NCBI GenBank assembly: GCA_011319805.1
Contig: SJRY01000021.1
Coordinates: 1-31,346, forward strand
Source of the DNA: Macrocybe gigantea
Taxonomy: Eukaryota; Basidiomycota; Agaricomycetes; Agaricales; Callistosporiaceae
Reading direction: 5' to 3'
DNA: 31,346 nt
Shown: positions 8,721 through 18,627 of the stretch, piece by piece
Layout of the letters: every line of letters begins with the position of its first letter
Numbering within the stretch: the first letter of the stretch is position 1
Notes under the pieces: generated by a model
What the model was told of the DNA's origin: nothing
The model's input: the letters and a program-made list of their open reading frames with translations, nothing else
The model's database searches: none
Made by a program: the position numbers and the translations under genes

Positions 8721-10355
8721 ATGTCTTTCCAACCTACATATCAATCCACTCCAAAGGCCTCGTTCAGGCACCACGGTCTAGGAATCCTTACTCCAGGTAT
8801 GGATTCCCTGGACGTCGCCGACGTGTTGGGGCAGGACAGGGTAAGTAGTAACACCTGCCACAATGTTAATGAGCTATACGGCGACATGTTTCAGCGCTTC
8901 CAATCCGTTTCCTCTTCCAATTCTGTTCCCCGGCCCGGCAATACCAGCCTTGAAGAGATGGTTTTCGAGTTGGCGGCCGCATCGTCCACTGCCGAAGGAG
9001 TTGGACTGGGCCTGAACATGACACTGATTGTAGGGTCCATCACCAACGGACTTGTCGAAGCCAGCGAGAACTCCGATGCTGACAGCGACATACTTGGAAG
9101 TTCTTTCGGAGGCACACCTCCATCTCAGTATTCTTCTCCGGCATGGAGTGACGACCTGCCCGTTTCCTTCCCGTCCCCCTATCTCGCTTCCTTCGCCTTT
9201 TCTGTGCCTGCTCGAACCCCTCATCTTGGGACCAAACCCCCTAATTTTGGGACGCCTCTCGTTCTGCCTACTGCAGCGTCGTTGAATGCGAACATGTCCG
9301 CTGTTGGTGTCGACGCGCGCCGCTTCGGCGACTTCGTCGTCCTCCGATCCTCTCAATCTAGCACGCTCGCCGTCTTTTCATCCAATCCACTCATGTCTGC
9401 GGCCATCAACCAGGCGGTGAGTCGGATGACCTTTTCCGAACAGGACAATTTCATACGGCAGTTGGAGGAGCGAACCTCCTGCGGCGACCTGAGCTCGACG
9501 TCGGCTGGCGGGGGCTCCCTCACTGGGGCTCCTGTTACACTCGGACTCGGGTCGCCTGTGCCTATCGAGCCATCTGCAGCCTCGATCGTTTCCTCTTCTC
9601 CCGTTGCGGACGAAGTCAGTGAAGGTGGCTCGGCCGCAAGGTCGGAGTCCCCGATCGAGGACGCATTTGACTTTGGTGCGCAGGATGGTCCGCTCCGCCT
9701 TCGGCCGGAGTTTGAGTCTGGTGTCGGTGTCGGTCTCCCCTCAGCGCTGGGCTCGGTGGCTGGCCCTGGACGGTCCGATACTGCGGCGGTCAACTTTGTG
9801 CCAGTGTTCGTTATCGGTGACGACGAAGACGACGACGACGAGCTCGCCCTAGCCGGGCATGTTGTACGCGGTTCACAAGAACCCGAGTACTATTTCTATG
9901 GACCTTGCCCTTCGCTCCCTGGCGCTGGCACCGTATTCGTCAGGACCTCAGGCCTGCCTCCGCGCCCGCTTACTCCAACCCCCGGGGACTCCATGTCTTT
10001 CTCGGTGAGTGCTTGCCTCGTGTCTCGCTCTGAACCCTTTCCTAGCTCCAGCGGATCGATCCTCGAGGGACCTCGCGACACCGATGCAGAGCAGCAAAGG
10101 CAGACCGGGATTCCTCGGCCGGCTCCTGTCAAGTTCTGGAGCCTTGGGCATCTGTTCCGCGGGGTATCGGCGAAGAAACGGGGGATGGTCAAGCACAGCG
10201 GTAACAGCGACGACGACAAGACTCCAACGCAGGCTTCAATTTCGAGGCTTGTGAAACTATGGTCTGGCGTTCGTGTTGGGTTCAAGAGCCTCAAGGCAAG
10301 CCCGCGGTTGTTCACCAAGGCGTCGAAATCAACAAAATATGGCCCCGCACTTTAA
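8721..10355 (+). CDS. Large disordered Ser/Pro/Gly-rich protein, function unknown
   Basis: A single open frame of 544 codons, the longest uninterrupted plus-strand frame here, with TATA box and pyrimidine-rich leader in place. I recognise no family. The protein is mostly low complexity: Ser, Pro, Gly and Ala rich, with an acidic run (DDEDDDDEL, about residue 370) and a basic C-terminus (KFWSLGHLF, AKKRG, then SRLVKLWSGVRVGFKSLKAS). The only more ordered-looking segment is around FVVLRSSQSSTLAVF...MSAAINQAVSRMTFSEQDNFIRQLEER, about residues 200-250. No signal peptide or membrane segment. A perfect donor (gtaagt, 8841) and acceptor (tttcag, ending 8894) enclose 54 nt, a multiple of three, so a retained or optional intron may make a form 18 residues shorter. 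The basic tail with an acidic patch could suit a nuclear or membrane-associated regulator, but this is a guess. Confidence 0.7.
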   Translation: MSFQPTYQSTPKASFRHHGLGILTPGMDSLDVADVLGQDRVSSNTCHNVNELYGDMFQRFQSVSSSNSVPRPGNTSLEEMVFELAAASSTAEGVGLGLNMTLIVGSITNGLVEASENSDADSDILGSSFGGTPPSQYSSPAWSDDLPVSFPSPYLASFAFSVPARTPHLGTKPPNFGTPLVLPTAASLNANMSAVGVDARRFGDFVVLRSSQSSTLAVFSSNPLMSAAINQAVSRMTFSEQDNFIRQLEERTSCGDLSSTSAGGGSLTGAPVTLGLGSPVPIEPSAASIVSSSPVADEVSEGGSAARSESPIEDAFDFGAQDGPLRLRPEFESGVGVGLPSALGSVAGPGRSDTAAVNFVPVFVIGDDEDDDDELALAGHVVRGSQEPEYYFYGPCPSLPGAGTVFVRTSGLPPRPLTPTPGDSMSFSVSACLVSRSEPFPSSSGSILEGPRDTDAEQQRQTGIPRPAPVKFWSLGHLFRGVSAKKRGMVKHSGNSDDDKTPTQASISRLVKLWSGVRVGFKSLKASPRLFTKASKSTKYGPAL

Positions 10356-11510
10356 CGAAATGTTACGAATGATTTGCCTTTGCACTCTCCTCTCTCTTGC
10401 TTTTGCCACTCGGACGCTACGTACTTTAAAACAACAAAAAACCCCCAAAAATCGTAAAAGGACACAACGGTCAAAAAAAGAAAAAAAAAATTAGATACTC
10501 TGACATACTCGGACTTGGACTGCTTGCTTTGCTCATCTGTATCTGTAGTAGCACTAGTAGTTGCACATGTAGGTAGTAAGGGCCTCTGGACAATGAAATG
10601 TTTGTATTGCTGCGATGACATCATTGGGGAGAGGATGGAATATTACGTCAACGGAATTTCAACAGGGTATAAAAGATGCCTCTTGCAGGTTAAACGCTTT
10701 TCCTCCTGACCACCACAACGCATCGGCAACATGTCGAACCATTGAATTTCGCATATCGACTCGGGGCCCATAACCTGTTGGGATAACAGGTTATGAGCTC
10801 CAAGTCGTTCTTGCCAATCATGGTACAGAATACGTCCAGTACTTTGAACGGTAGGTCCTCGCCGCCGCAATACTAGGTTGATTCTGCCTCTGGCCCTCTG
10901 CCTTGGTGCTCCCTCTTCCTGGGAGAAGGGTTCCTATTTTAGGTGCTTCATAGACTCCACGCCATTTTGCAAGATTCGAAGGATGGCGATCTTCTCCTAC
11001 ACATGTAGTAATGTACGGCTTAACGAACTCTCTTCGCTGCCTAGTGGGGATAGAGCGCTTAGTGACGGCGTTTGGTGACTTGGTAGCCGCGTCAGCATCA
11101 CGAGAGAGCTCATGTGATGAGCGATCTGGGAAAAAGGAAGGCATATATTCAGAACTGAATACTCCACGACAGATTAGATCAACGGAACGCGTCGCACATC
11201 CGGACCACTTGCAATCCTCCTCCGTTGAGAGTATCTGGACGAACGCTAGCCCAACTGCTCGGCGACAGAAACGGGGCAGAGTAAATGCACGGCAGACCAC
11301 ATCGTCATCACGCGGGATCAATTGCAAAATGCGTGTGTAACGTGATTGATTAATAAATGCAGTAACCGCCCGCGTCGGCATTTTCAAATATTTCTAGACC
11401 TTTCTGAGACTCCGCTTTGCATCCCCTTATCCACAGACAATAACCCTCTGTCCTCATTACTCACTCGTACTCGTCTCCCCCCCGCATCGTCGAAAAGGCC
11501 TGCTGCAAGC
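10356..11510. other. Intergenic region between the 8721 gene and cytochrome c peroxidase
   Basis: This starts with an A-rich tract (about 10430-10495). A TATAAAA at 10668-10674 has no matching gene downstream. A perfect hairpin lies at 10769-10795. A minus-strand frame of 189 codons (10818-11387) lacks any motif. A short plus-strand stretch just after the hairpin reads like coding sequence (ELQVVLANHGTEYVQYFER), bounded by stops on both sides, and could be a gene relic. The last part is the cytochrome c peroxidase promoter with a pyrimidine-rich leader. Confidence 0.45.
10769..10795. repeat. Perfect 11-bp stem, 5-nt loop hairpin
   Basis: CATAACCTGTT (10769-10779), loop GGGAT, then AACAGGTTATG (10785-10795) is an exact inverted repeat. 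It lies about 100 nt downstream of an orphan TATAAAA. It could form a hairpin in RNA or be a dimeric regulator site; no function is shown. Confidence 0.6.
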
Positions 11511-13333
11511 ATGTCGTTCTCCGTCTTTCGTGCTCCCCTCCGGAAGGCCGCTTTCTCTGGCGCGATTCCGAGGGCCCAGATCTACCGGGCGTCTTTCCGA
11601 AGGTTCACCACTGCCCCGCCTCCACCCTCCCAGGCCAAGTCTAGCAACACCAACCTTTATCTGGGTTTAGGAGCTGCCGTAGCCATCGGTGGCATTGCAT
11701 ACTACTTTTACACTTCTGACGAGGCTGCGACCGCCGCAAAGTCAGGTCTGCAGGCTGTCAGGGCAAAGACGCCCTTCAAGCCCACCAAGGATGACTACCA
11801 AAAGGTGCGTCACCGAATTTTCTTTCTTTCTGTTCTAGTTTTTTTTTTTCTTTTTTGATAGGAAGCGAGTTTGCTAAAATGACGTTTGCATTGATACCTA
11901 GGTATACAATAGCATTGCGGAGATGTTTGATGAAGCAGGCGACTACGATGGTGAGGAGTAGCTCTCGCCGGTCGTGGTAATATCGTGCATAACCTTTTTC
12001 TCTCTCTTCGAAGACGGCTCCTATGGCCCCATCATTCTCCGACTTGCCTGGCACTCCTCTGGTACGTACGATAAGGAGAGCAAGACCGGCGGAAGGTACG
12101 TCTACTCGGTTCCTGTCTTATCCCGTGGATCGATTCAGAGCTCACCGCCTCTCATCACGGTATTTTAGCAACTATGCTACGATGCGCTTCGCACCCGAGT
12201 CTCTTCACAGCGCGAACAATGGCTTGCAAATCGCCCGGGACCTCATGGAGAAGATCAAGAAGCAGTATGACTGGATCAGCTATGGCGACTTGTGGACGCT
12301 CGGAGGCGTCGCTGCCATTCAGGTTCGAAATTCCCCGGTTCTTGTGCTTTATCGGAATGTCCTGACATCGTGAATGTCACCCGTTTTCGTCCCATTCCTA
12401 TCTATGCCCATTAGGAAATGGCAGGACCCAAGATTCCGTGGCGCCCAGGAAGGATTGATGGCGTTGCCGCACAAGCCACGCCTGATGGACGTCTGCCTGA
12501 CGCTGCGCAAGGCGCCGATCATTTGAGAAACGTAAGGCTCTTGTACTTGTCATAGCCGTTAAATTAACAAAAAAACGACTGGCAGATTTTCTACCGCATG
12601 GGGTACGCAAACATTCTTCGTCCCAAGAAAGCCCTGTTCAAAAAATTTTTGTAGCTTCAATGACCAAGAGATTGTTGCTCTCTCAGGCGCACATGCTCTC
12701 GGACGATGCCACAAGGATAGGTAGGTTTTGTTTTTGTTTTTTTTTTCTTGTCGCTCGTTCTTGGTTTCGTCATTTCTTACGTCTGGTTTAAAGGTCTGGA
12801 TTTGATGGACCTTGGACGTTCTCACCGACCACGCTTACCAACGATTATTTCAAGCTCCTCTTTGACGAAAGGCTTGTCTCGCCCTCTGTCTATTTTTAGA
12901 TGAGTCTCTGACGTCATATTTGTTGTAGGTGGGTCTGGAAGAAATGGGACGGGCCCAAGCAGTTGGAGGATAAGACAACAAGATCTCTTATGATGTTGCC
13001 GTGCGTGTCACACCATTCGCTTGCTTGGTGACAAAATGCTCATCTGTGACACAGCACCGATTACGTCCTCACACAAGACAAGAGCTTCAAAAAGTACGCC
13101 AAAGCCTACGCAGACAACAACGATCTCTTCTTCAAGGAGTAAGCACACGAGCCTATCGTGCGCTCGCGACAGAGAATCTGACTTTAGTCTTGCACCGAAC
13201 CAGTTTCGCCTCTGCCGTCTCTCGCCTTTTCGAACTTGGTGTCCCTGCTGAGCAGTTCACGACCCAGGAGCCATGGAACATGAAGACGATTGACGAACAA
13301 AAGGAGGAGAAACAAGCAGAGAAGAAGCAATAA
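11511..13333 (+). CDS. CCP1: Cytochrome c peroxidase, mitochondrial
   Basis: This heme peroxidase reduces hydrogen peroxide with electrons from cytochrome c in the mitochondrial intermembrane space. Eleven exons give 380 aa. The N-terminus is a mitochondrial presequence ([17 protein letters not shown], Arg/Lys/Ser rich, no acids), followed by a hydrophobic sorting segment ([19 protein letters not shown]), the layout of an intermembrane-space protein. The distal pocket is [12 protein letters not shown] (catalytic Arg, Trp, His). The proximal heme ligand is the His of [11 protein letters not shown], and GFDGPW carries the Trp that holds the radical in CCP. MMLPTDY and the C-terminal NMKTIDEQ are also conserved. 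Introns start at 11805, 11951, 12096, 12323, 12532, 12603, 12721, 12872, 13001 and 13139; the one at 12872 needs a GC donor. The last 15 residues are Glu/Lys/Gln repeats. The gene looks intact. Confidence 0.95.
12872..12928 (+). other. Probable GC-AG intron in cytochrome c peroxidase
   Basis: The conserved [13 protein letters not shown] block is only kept with the join GAAAG|gcttgt...ttgtag|GTGGGTC. No GT donor in the right phase is present. The donor gcttgt is weak compared with the usual gcaagt, so a sequence error at this site is the alternative. Confidence 0.55.
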
Positions 13334-13910
13334 ACGTCTCCTGTTTGTGCAACCTTTCGTACTCGGGCGATTTTCGGCGATCTGTTGGACAGAGCGGTTG
13401 TATATTAGGGGGAATTTGGTTATCTTTGACATGTAGAGCAGCGGTGTTGTTCTTCTGCGATGCTACCCTTTTTTTAAATCATGCTATGTAGACGAATCTA
13501 CGTTATTATGGATTTGTTGGTTACTATGGATGGATTGATATTCTGCACAATTTGAAACACGTTTCTTGAATAAGGTAGGTATTGATAGTGTTTACATTTG
13601 AAACTGTCCCGAGATCCTCTGGTTGTGAAATTCCCAATAAAAGTTACCGTAAAAGAAAGCAAGACATGCAGAGCATTTGTATCTATAAGATGGCAACTAA
13701 TCTAACAGTAGTACCAATATGAAGCAAGCCAAAACCAAGGAGAATAGAGGAGAGATCGTGTGTATCGTAAATCGTGTTCAAGAACTGGGTAGATGTGAAA
13801 ATGCGATTATATGTCGTCGATGAGCGGAATGTACAAATGAGAAGGTGGTGGTAGTGAGTTGATGCCGAAAAAGAAGAAGCTAACAAGGCGAGGTGTGACG
13901 GCCAGGCGTG
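13334..13910. other. Convergent 3' region
   Basis: This lies between the cytochrome c peroxidase stop and the alpha-arrestin stop on the other strand. It is AT-rich, with AATAAA-like signals near 13329 and 13635, fitting two 3' UTRs. I see no further gene. Confidence 0.55.
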
Positions 13911-16407
13911 CTATGAAGAATCTTGGGAAGACGACGCTGCCGCGTTTGGTCGCTGCTGCATGCCTGGCTGTCTTGGCGTCATGCTCAGCCTTCCAAACTT
14001 CGACGTGAGGTCCGAATCGCTCTGCGTGCGCTGACTGCTCCGCAGCGGGGACGTCATCGACGAGCGCTCCGGCGGCTCTTGAGCGAGAAGCTCCCGCTCG
14101 TTCCCGCACTCCTCTTCCTCGCGCTGCTGCACGACAATCTCGTCGTAGGACGGCAAGCCTTGCATGCTCGACAGCGGCGTGACGCCGCCCAAGAACCCGC
14201 GCGAGGCGATCGAGTAGTCCGGCACCTCCGTGAACGCGCGATGCAGCAGCCCCGTGCCTGAAGTGGGGTCCGGCATCGGAAGCAAGATCGACGCAGGCGT
14301 GCGCGTGACGCCGCTGCCGCCCTGAGAGGGGCGTAGCTGCTGCAGGTCCGGCTGCGACGAGCACGGCTGGAGGTTGGACGAGCGCGGCCAGTGCGGGTGC
14401 ACGAGCGACGAGAAGGGCTTCATCGACGCGTTCAGCAGGCTGTGCACGTTCCGGCTCGCGTGGCTGCTGTGCACGTACGTCTCGTGCGACGAGGCCGTCG
14501 AGGGCGTCTGGATGGAGGACAGCGTAGACGAGGACGAGGACGCGGGGGTGTCGGCGCCAGACGATCCGTTGCCATGCAGCTGCAGCCGCTCTGGGCTCGT
14601 CCCACGGCTAGATAGGTGGCTGATAATGCGGCTCGCCCGCCGGCTGGATGGACGGCTGCCCGAGTCGGAGCCTCCACTGCCCGTCGGAACGTCATCGTCG
14701 ACGTGGCGGTGACACTGCAGCGACTGGCGGCTCAACGGCGGGGGAGGCATCTCGGAGAGCGAAAGCAGCAGTTCCGAGTTGACCCAGTCTAACGTCGCGT
14801 TCCTCCCTGGACCGGGGGCATGAGGGAGTTGCGAGTACACGTGTGCTTCGAGTGGTGAGGAGTGGCCCGACTGTGAGACAGGCCAAAGGCTGGGAGGTCG
14901 ACCGTCTGGGAAATACGTCGGACTCGTTCGCTGGGCGATCCAAGGATTCGTGACTCGCATGGTTGCAGAATCTGGAAGGTACATATTTGCGACCCTGTCA
15001 TGCACGTGAGACTTGTAGCTGGGCAGCTGTGCGTCCTCGTCTTCCTCGGGCGGGACTTCGTCCAAGCCAAAGAGTAGACGCCGTGTCGCCGCCGTAAGGG
15101 ATCTTGCTTCTTCTAGCAAGTGCGGATCTAGAATGTGCAGAGGCAAGGAACACCGCAGCTCGGACGTGTGGTCATCCGGGTTCTTGATCAGTATGCTCCA
15201 ACGTACTCGGTGCGAGACGTTTATAGGCTCCAGATTGTGTGTTGGAGTGGCTGTTACGGGAATGTCGATATCGAGAAAAGCGACGACGTCCATGCATCTG
15301 CCTTCCAAATCCAAGGTTTCATCCTCGACAAATGTTGACGGCTCCGGCTCCGCAGGCGGGGTGGAGACGCCGGACGTTGGAAGAGGTGGGAAAGAAAAAT
15401 GACTCCTGCCGCTCGCTTGAGAAGAACTCGTTGGACCATTTATAGATGTGTGGTGCGCATGACCAGATTGCTCCACCGGGGCTACCTTCCCAGCGATGGT
15501 GTCGTACTTGCTCGATGCGATGATTCGGATCTGCTCTTGCGGTCCCAGGCGGGAGTATAACTTTGTCTGCTCCTGTATGGATAAGGTGACACTCTGGACA
15601 GAGACGCCCTTGAGCAGAGGAGAAAATTTAACAAGAGCGGTCACTCTGTCACCCGCCGCCCAAGCCTTGTGAGGAATCATGATGGAGTACATAATCTTCT
15701 CTGGCCACGTGTTTTCAATCTCAAGCGACTGCTGGTACTCGAGGGCCTCTGGAGCAAAGGATCGAATGATGGGTACGGAAAGAATGGCTTGCAATGTGGT
15801 GCTGAGGCCTGTCCTCACGGCTTGTGCACGCAATTTGTATGATATGGATGCACCGCCATGCGCGGCAGATGTGATGCTGGAGGGCAGGGAGCCCCCAAGA
15901 CGAAGTTGGAAGGGAAATATGTGGTGACCTGCTTTCAGGGTGTGTCTGACTCCTTTTTCGCCTTCAAGAAACGACCAGTCATGCGAGCAGACGACATATG
16001 TTAGGTGTGAACCGTTTAACGACACGCTGGATGCAAAGACGCACATTAGCACTGAAACGCTGTGAATTTAAACCCGTTAGTACATACGGCTCTGGTGAAG
16101 CCGAAGGCAGTCGAGCCTTTCCCCTGAACTGCAGGGTGATCTCTTTTAGAGTTGTCGGCTCCGTGAGGTGCAACGCGACATGTCCTGAAAGGACTGCTGG
16201 CTCGACATCGGTGCCCAATCCTTTCAGAAAAATGTAGGGCGAGTCGAGATTGATTTCGAGGTGTGGGCGGTCTTTGTCTCGTCCCATGTCGTGGTCAGGA
16301 AGTGAAGATGAGGAACCCATTGTCTGCGATCCATGTTGTGCGTCCGCTCCTATTTGAGGGCCTTCGCGTGGTAAAGGAGATGCAGGCCTTGTCAGCATGA
16401 AGGCCAT
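13911..16407 (-). CDS. Alpha-arrestin (arrestin-domain protein) with LPxY motifs
   Basis: Arrestin-related adaptors bring the Rsp5/Nedd4 ubiquitin ligase to plasma-membrane transporters to trigger endocytosis. Exon 1 is 16088-16407, the intron 16027-16087 (gtatgt...catccag) and exon 2 13911-16026, giving 811 aa. The arrestin N-domain runs from LEINLDSPYIFLKG through LSGHVALHL, ITLQFRGKA and HIFPFQLRLGGSLPSSI to the C-domain (YSIMIPHKAWAAGDRVTALV, VTLSIQEQTKLYS, VSHRVRWSILIKN). Two LPxY motifs, LPSYKS near residue 441 and LPSYDE near 731, are likely WW-domain docking sites. The second half is long, Ser/Pro rich and disordered, with many possible phosphorylation sites, as in Rod1/Rog3-type proteins. 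A downstream Met (MLTRP) is an alternative start. The gene looks intact. Which transporter it controls is not visible. Confidence 0.9.
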
Positions 16408-18627
16408 GACTTGGCAACTGAACGAGAATGGAACGTGGTGAGTTGATGCAAGTGGACCGAAAGGGGCGATGGAAGACAGTTACCTGCTGAATAGAAAATC
16501 AGAGGGCCTACCGCGTTCGTGGTATAGATCCGGGAAGAAGAGAAGGAGGAGAAGACGCTGGAGTATACGATGGCCATCTGGTTTGAGGGCATATTTATTT
16601 TTTTTCTACTTTTGAAAAAAAAAAGGCTGAAAATGTGCGTCACACTCCGTCTTTCCGCGTTGCTCCGTTTCGGCGCCGAAGCGACGGCAGACATCGCTTA
16701 TCTCATCCTGATCGGATCGTTCATCTCAGATCCAGACTTGTCCAGCACCTTGCCAGACACAAAGCAGTTGCGATGTCTGAACAGCTCTTTTATGAGCTCG
16801 TTCCAATATTCACGTTCGGAGCCGTTCGGTCCGACAATCTAGCACTATGCACATTCCATAACAGGAATGAGATTCCATCTGGGCTGAGACGAGATAGGTC
16901 GAGATACTGCATCCCGAAGTTTGAACAATAGAATAGAATCTTCGACAATGTCAATTCTGACGCCATTTCGCGTTGCCCACTCACCCAAGACCAATCTACT
17001 AAGCGAAAAGAAGACGCACGCACACGCCCGTTCGGTACAAAGACTTGCTACCAGCGCGAGCCTCTGCCAGCCCTTGCCTTTCGCGTGTTCTAAAATCCGA
17101 AAGGGCCTTGGATTTTTCAAATTTCCGCACGTGCTCAAGGCGCACTTTCCGCTGCTGAATCTGAGTCCTGGGACGAGTCCGAGGGATTTTTTTTTTTGGG
17201 CGTGTTCCGGATCATCTTCGCGCCGACGGGCTCATGAGCAAGCCAGGGCCCTCGATCCCGATCATGGCCAGATTCGGGCATCTTCGTTATCTCTGCAACG
17301 CTCAAGCTGTGCAGTTCACTCAATGGAGAGGTCTGATGTTCTGCTGCTCCGTCAGGAAATCGCAAGACGCACGCATGCATGATCGCCTACTGTCGCACCC
17401 TGGAATGCACAGGAGCGATACGAACCCTTTTTCTGTTTTGAATCTCCTATTATGTCGTGTTCATTCGGCATCTTGGCCATCGACGAGACGTACAGTCTGT
17501 TCATGCCACCATATTCTATGACAACCCGGAAGCAATGGCAGGAATTCTAAAACTAAGCGGTAACGAGTCGCCATATTCCACGCAACGACTCGCCGAGATA
17601 ATCCGAGATATTGTCTTGTTGCGGCAACGTGGTAGATTCCATGAGGGGATAACAGGAATCTAGTTATGTAACTCGACTTCCGGATCCGTTCCCGCGCTGA
17701 GCAAGATGCTACTGACAAGACTTTCCTTCAGAACGTGCATGAAACGCCATCTGTGGTATGGAAAGATTGATTTAGGAGAATGATATCTTTTTCTTCTTGT
17801 TGTCTGTCAGCAGTCCTAAAGATTAATGATGAACCCGGATAATCGACCTTCCACTTTCAGGAAGATCAACTGGACTCACGACGTCCACAGTAGGCAATGC
17901 GCGTCCGCTGTCGCTTTTGTTTTCCGTGAACCCCATAAGAACCACTGCAAACGTCCATCTCAACGCTTTGTTCCTCTTCGTTTCCATTCCATCTTGCGAG
18001 CCACCCTGCCAACGGGGTTTGTTTTTTTTCGTTCTCTACATTTCCTTTCTAGGCCGAGGCACCCTCGTCCGGATTTGCATCACAGACCGCAGACTCTGTG
18101 AAGATCGTTGGAAATTGCCGAAAATAGATCACACCTTCAATCTACATAACACGGTCCGGAAAAACCTGACACGAGTCGGATAGGTAACCCATGTGCACGC
18201 GCGTTTACTTGGGCAGTTCGACGTGGCATCTGATTCTGTCAATATGGTCAAATCGCATTGGCGCGTAACGCGCACACATGCATGTACTCGAAACATTGAC
18301 TTGTGCAAAATCCAACATGATAGGATCATGTGAAGATAATCCACAGCCTCGAGAAGATCATGATCAGGATCACGACGTGACATGGGAGTACGAATGTGTA
18401 CAGGTCCAAGATTGAATGGTATGCTACGCCTTGTACAACACATCCAAGAACGCCGTCGCCAGATGTCCGACCATCGAAGGCCCGACCGGGCTGGAATTTC
18501 CCAAGCCTAGAATCAAAAGCCGGCACAACAGATGAGGAGAAGCAAATTGCATCAGTATTGTGTCGGTTAAGTCGTCCAAGATCAGGATGGAAGGAAGAGC
18601 ATCGTCATCAATGGCTCCGCGCCCTAG
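16408..18627. other. Long intergenic region, no gene recognised
   Basis: This 2.2 kb lies upstream of the alpha-arrestin (-) and downstream of the S1P lyase (-). The longest open frame (16921-17382, +, 153 codons) has no motif and a composition unlike its neighbours. Poly-T/A tracts occur near 16590-16625 and 17188. The part next to 16407 should be the arrestin promoter. For the rest I see no coding, RNA or repeat signal; an unannotated non-coding RNA or diverged relic cannot be excluded. Confidence 0.5.

Noticed and set aside
11347..11358. TGATTAATAA before cytochrome c peroxidase, similar to the yeast Yap8 site
   Set aside because: Only a partial match to the 13-bp palindrome and next to the wrong gene; likely chance in an AT-rich leader.
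10818..11387. Minus-strand frame of 189 codons upstream of cytochrome c peroxidase
   Set aside because: No recognisable motif, and it overlaps the expected promoter of the peroxidase gene. A chance open frame is more likely.
6770..13333. ACR3 and cytochrome c peroxidase as a stress-response gene cluster
   Set aside because: An unrelated gene and more than 3 kb lie between them; no shared promoter element was found, so the closeness is probably chance.
13923..15402. Several plus-strand and minus-strand frames of 70-112 codons within the alpha-arrestin
   Set aside because: They are shadows of the long arrestin exon; the arrestin frame has clear domain motifs and is far longer.
16921..17382. 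Plus-strand frame of 153 codons
   Set aside because: Low-complexity, Ser/Arg/His-rich reading with no family signal and no plausible start context.
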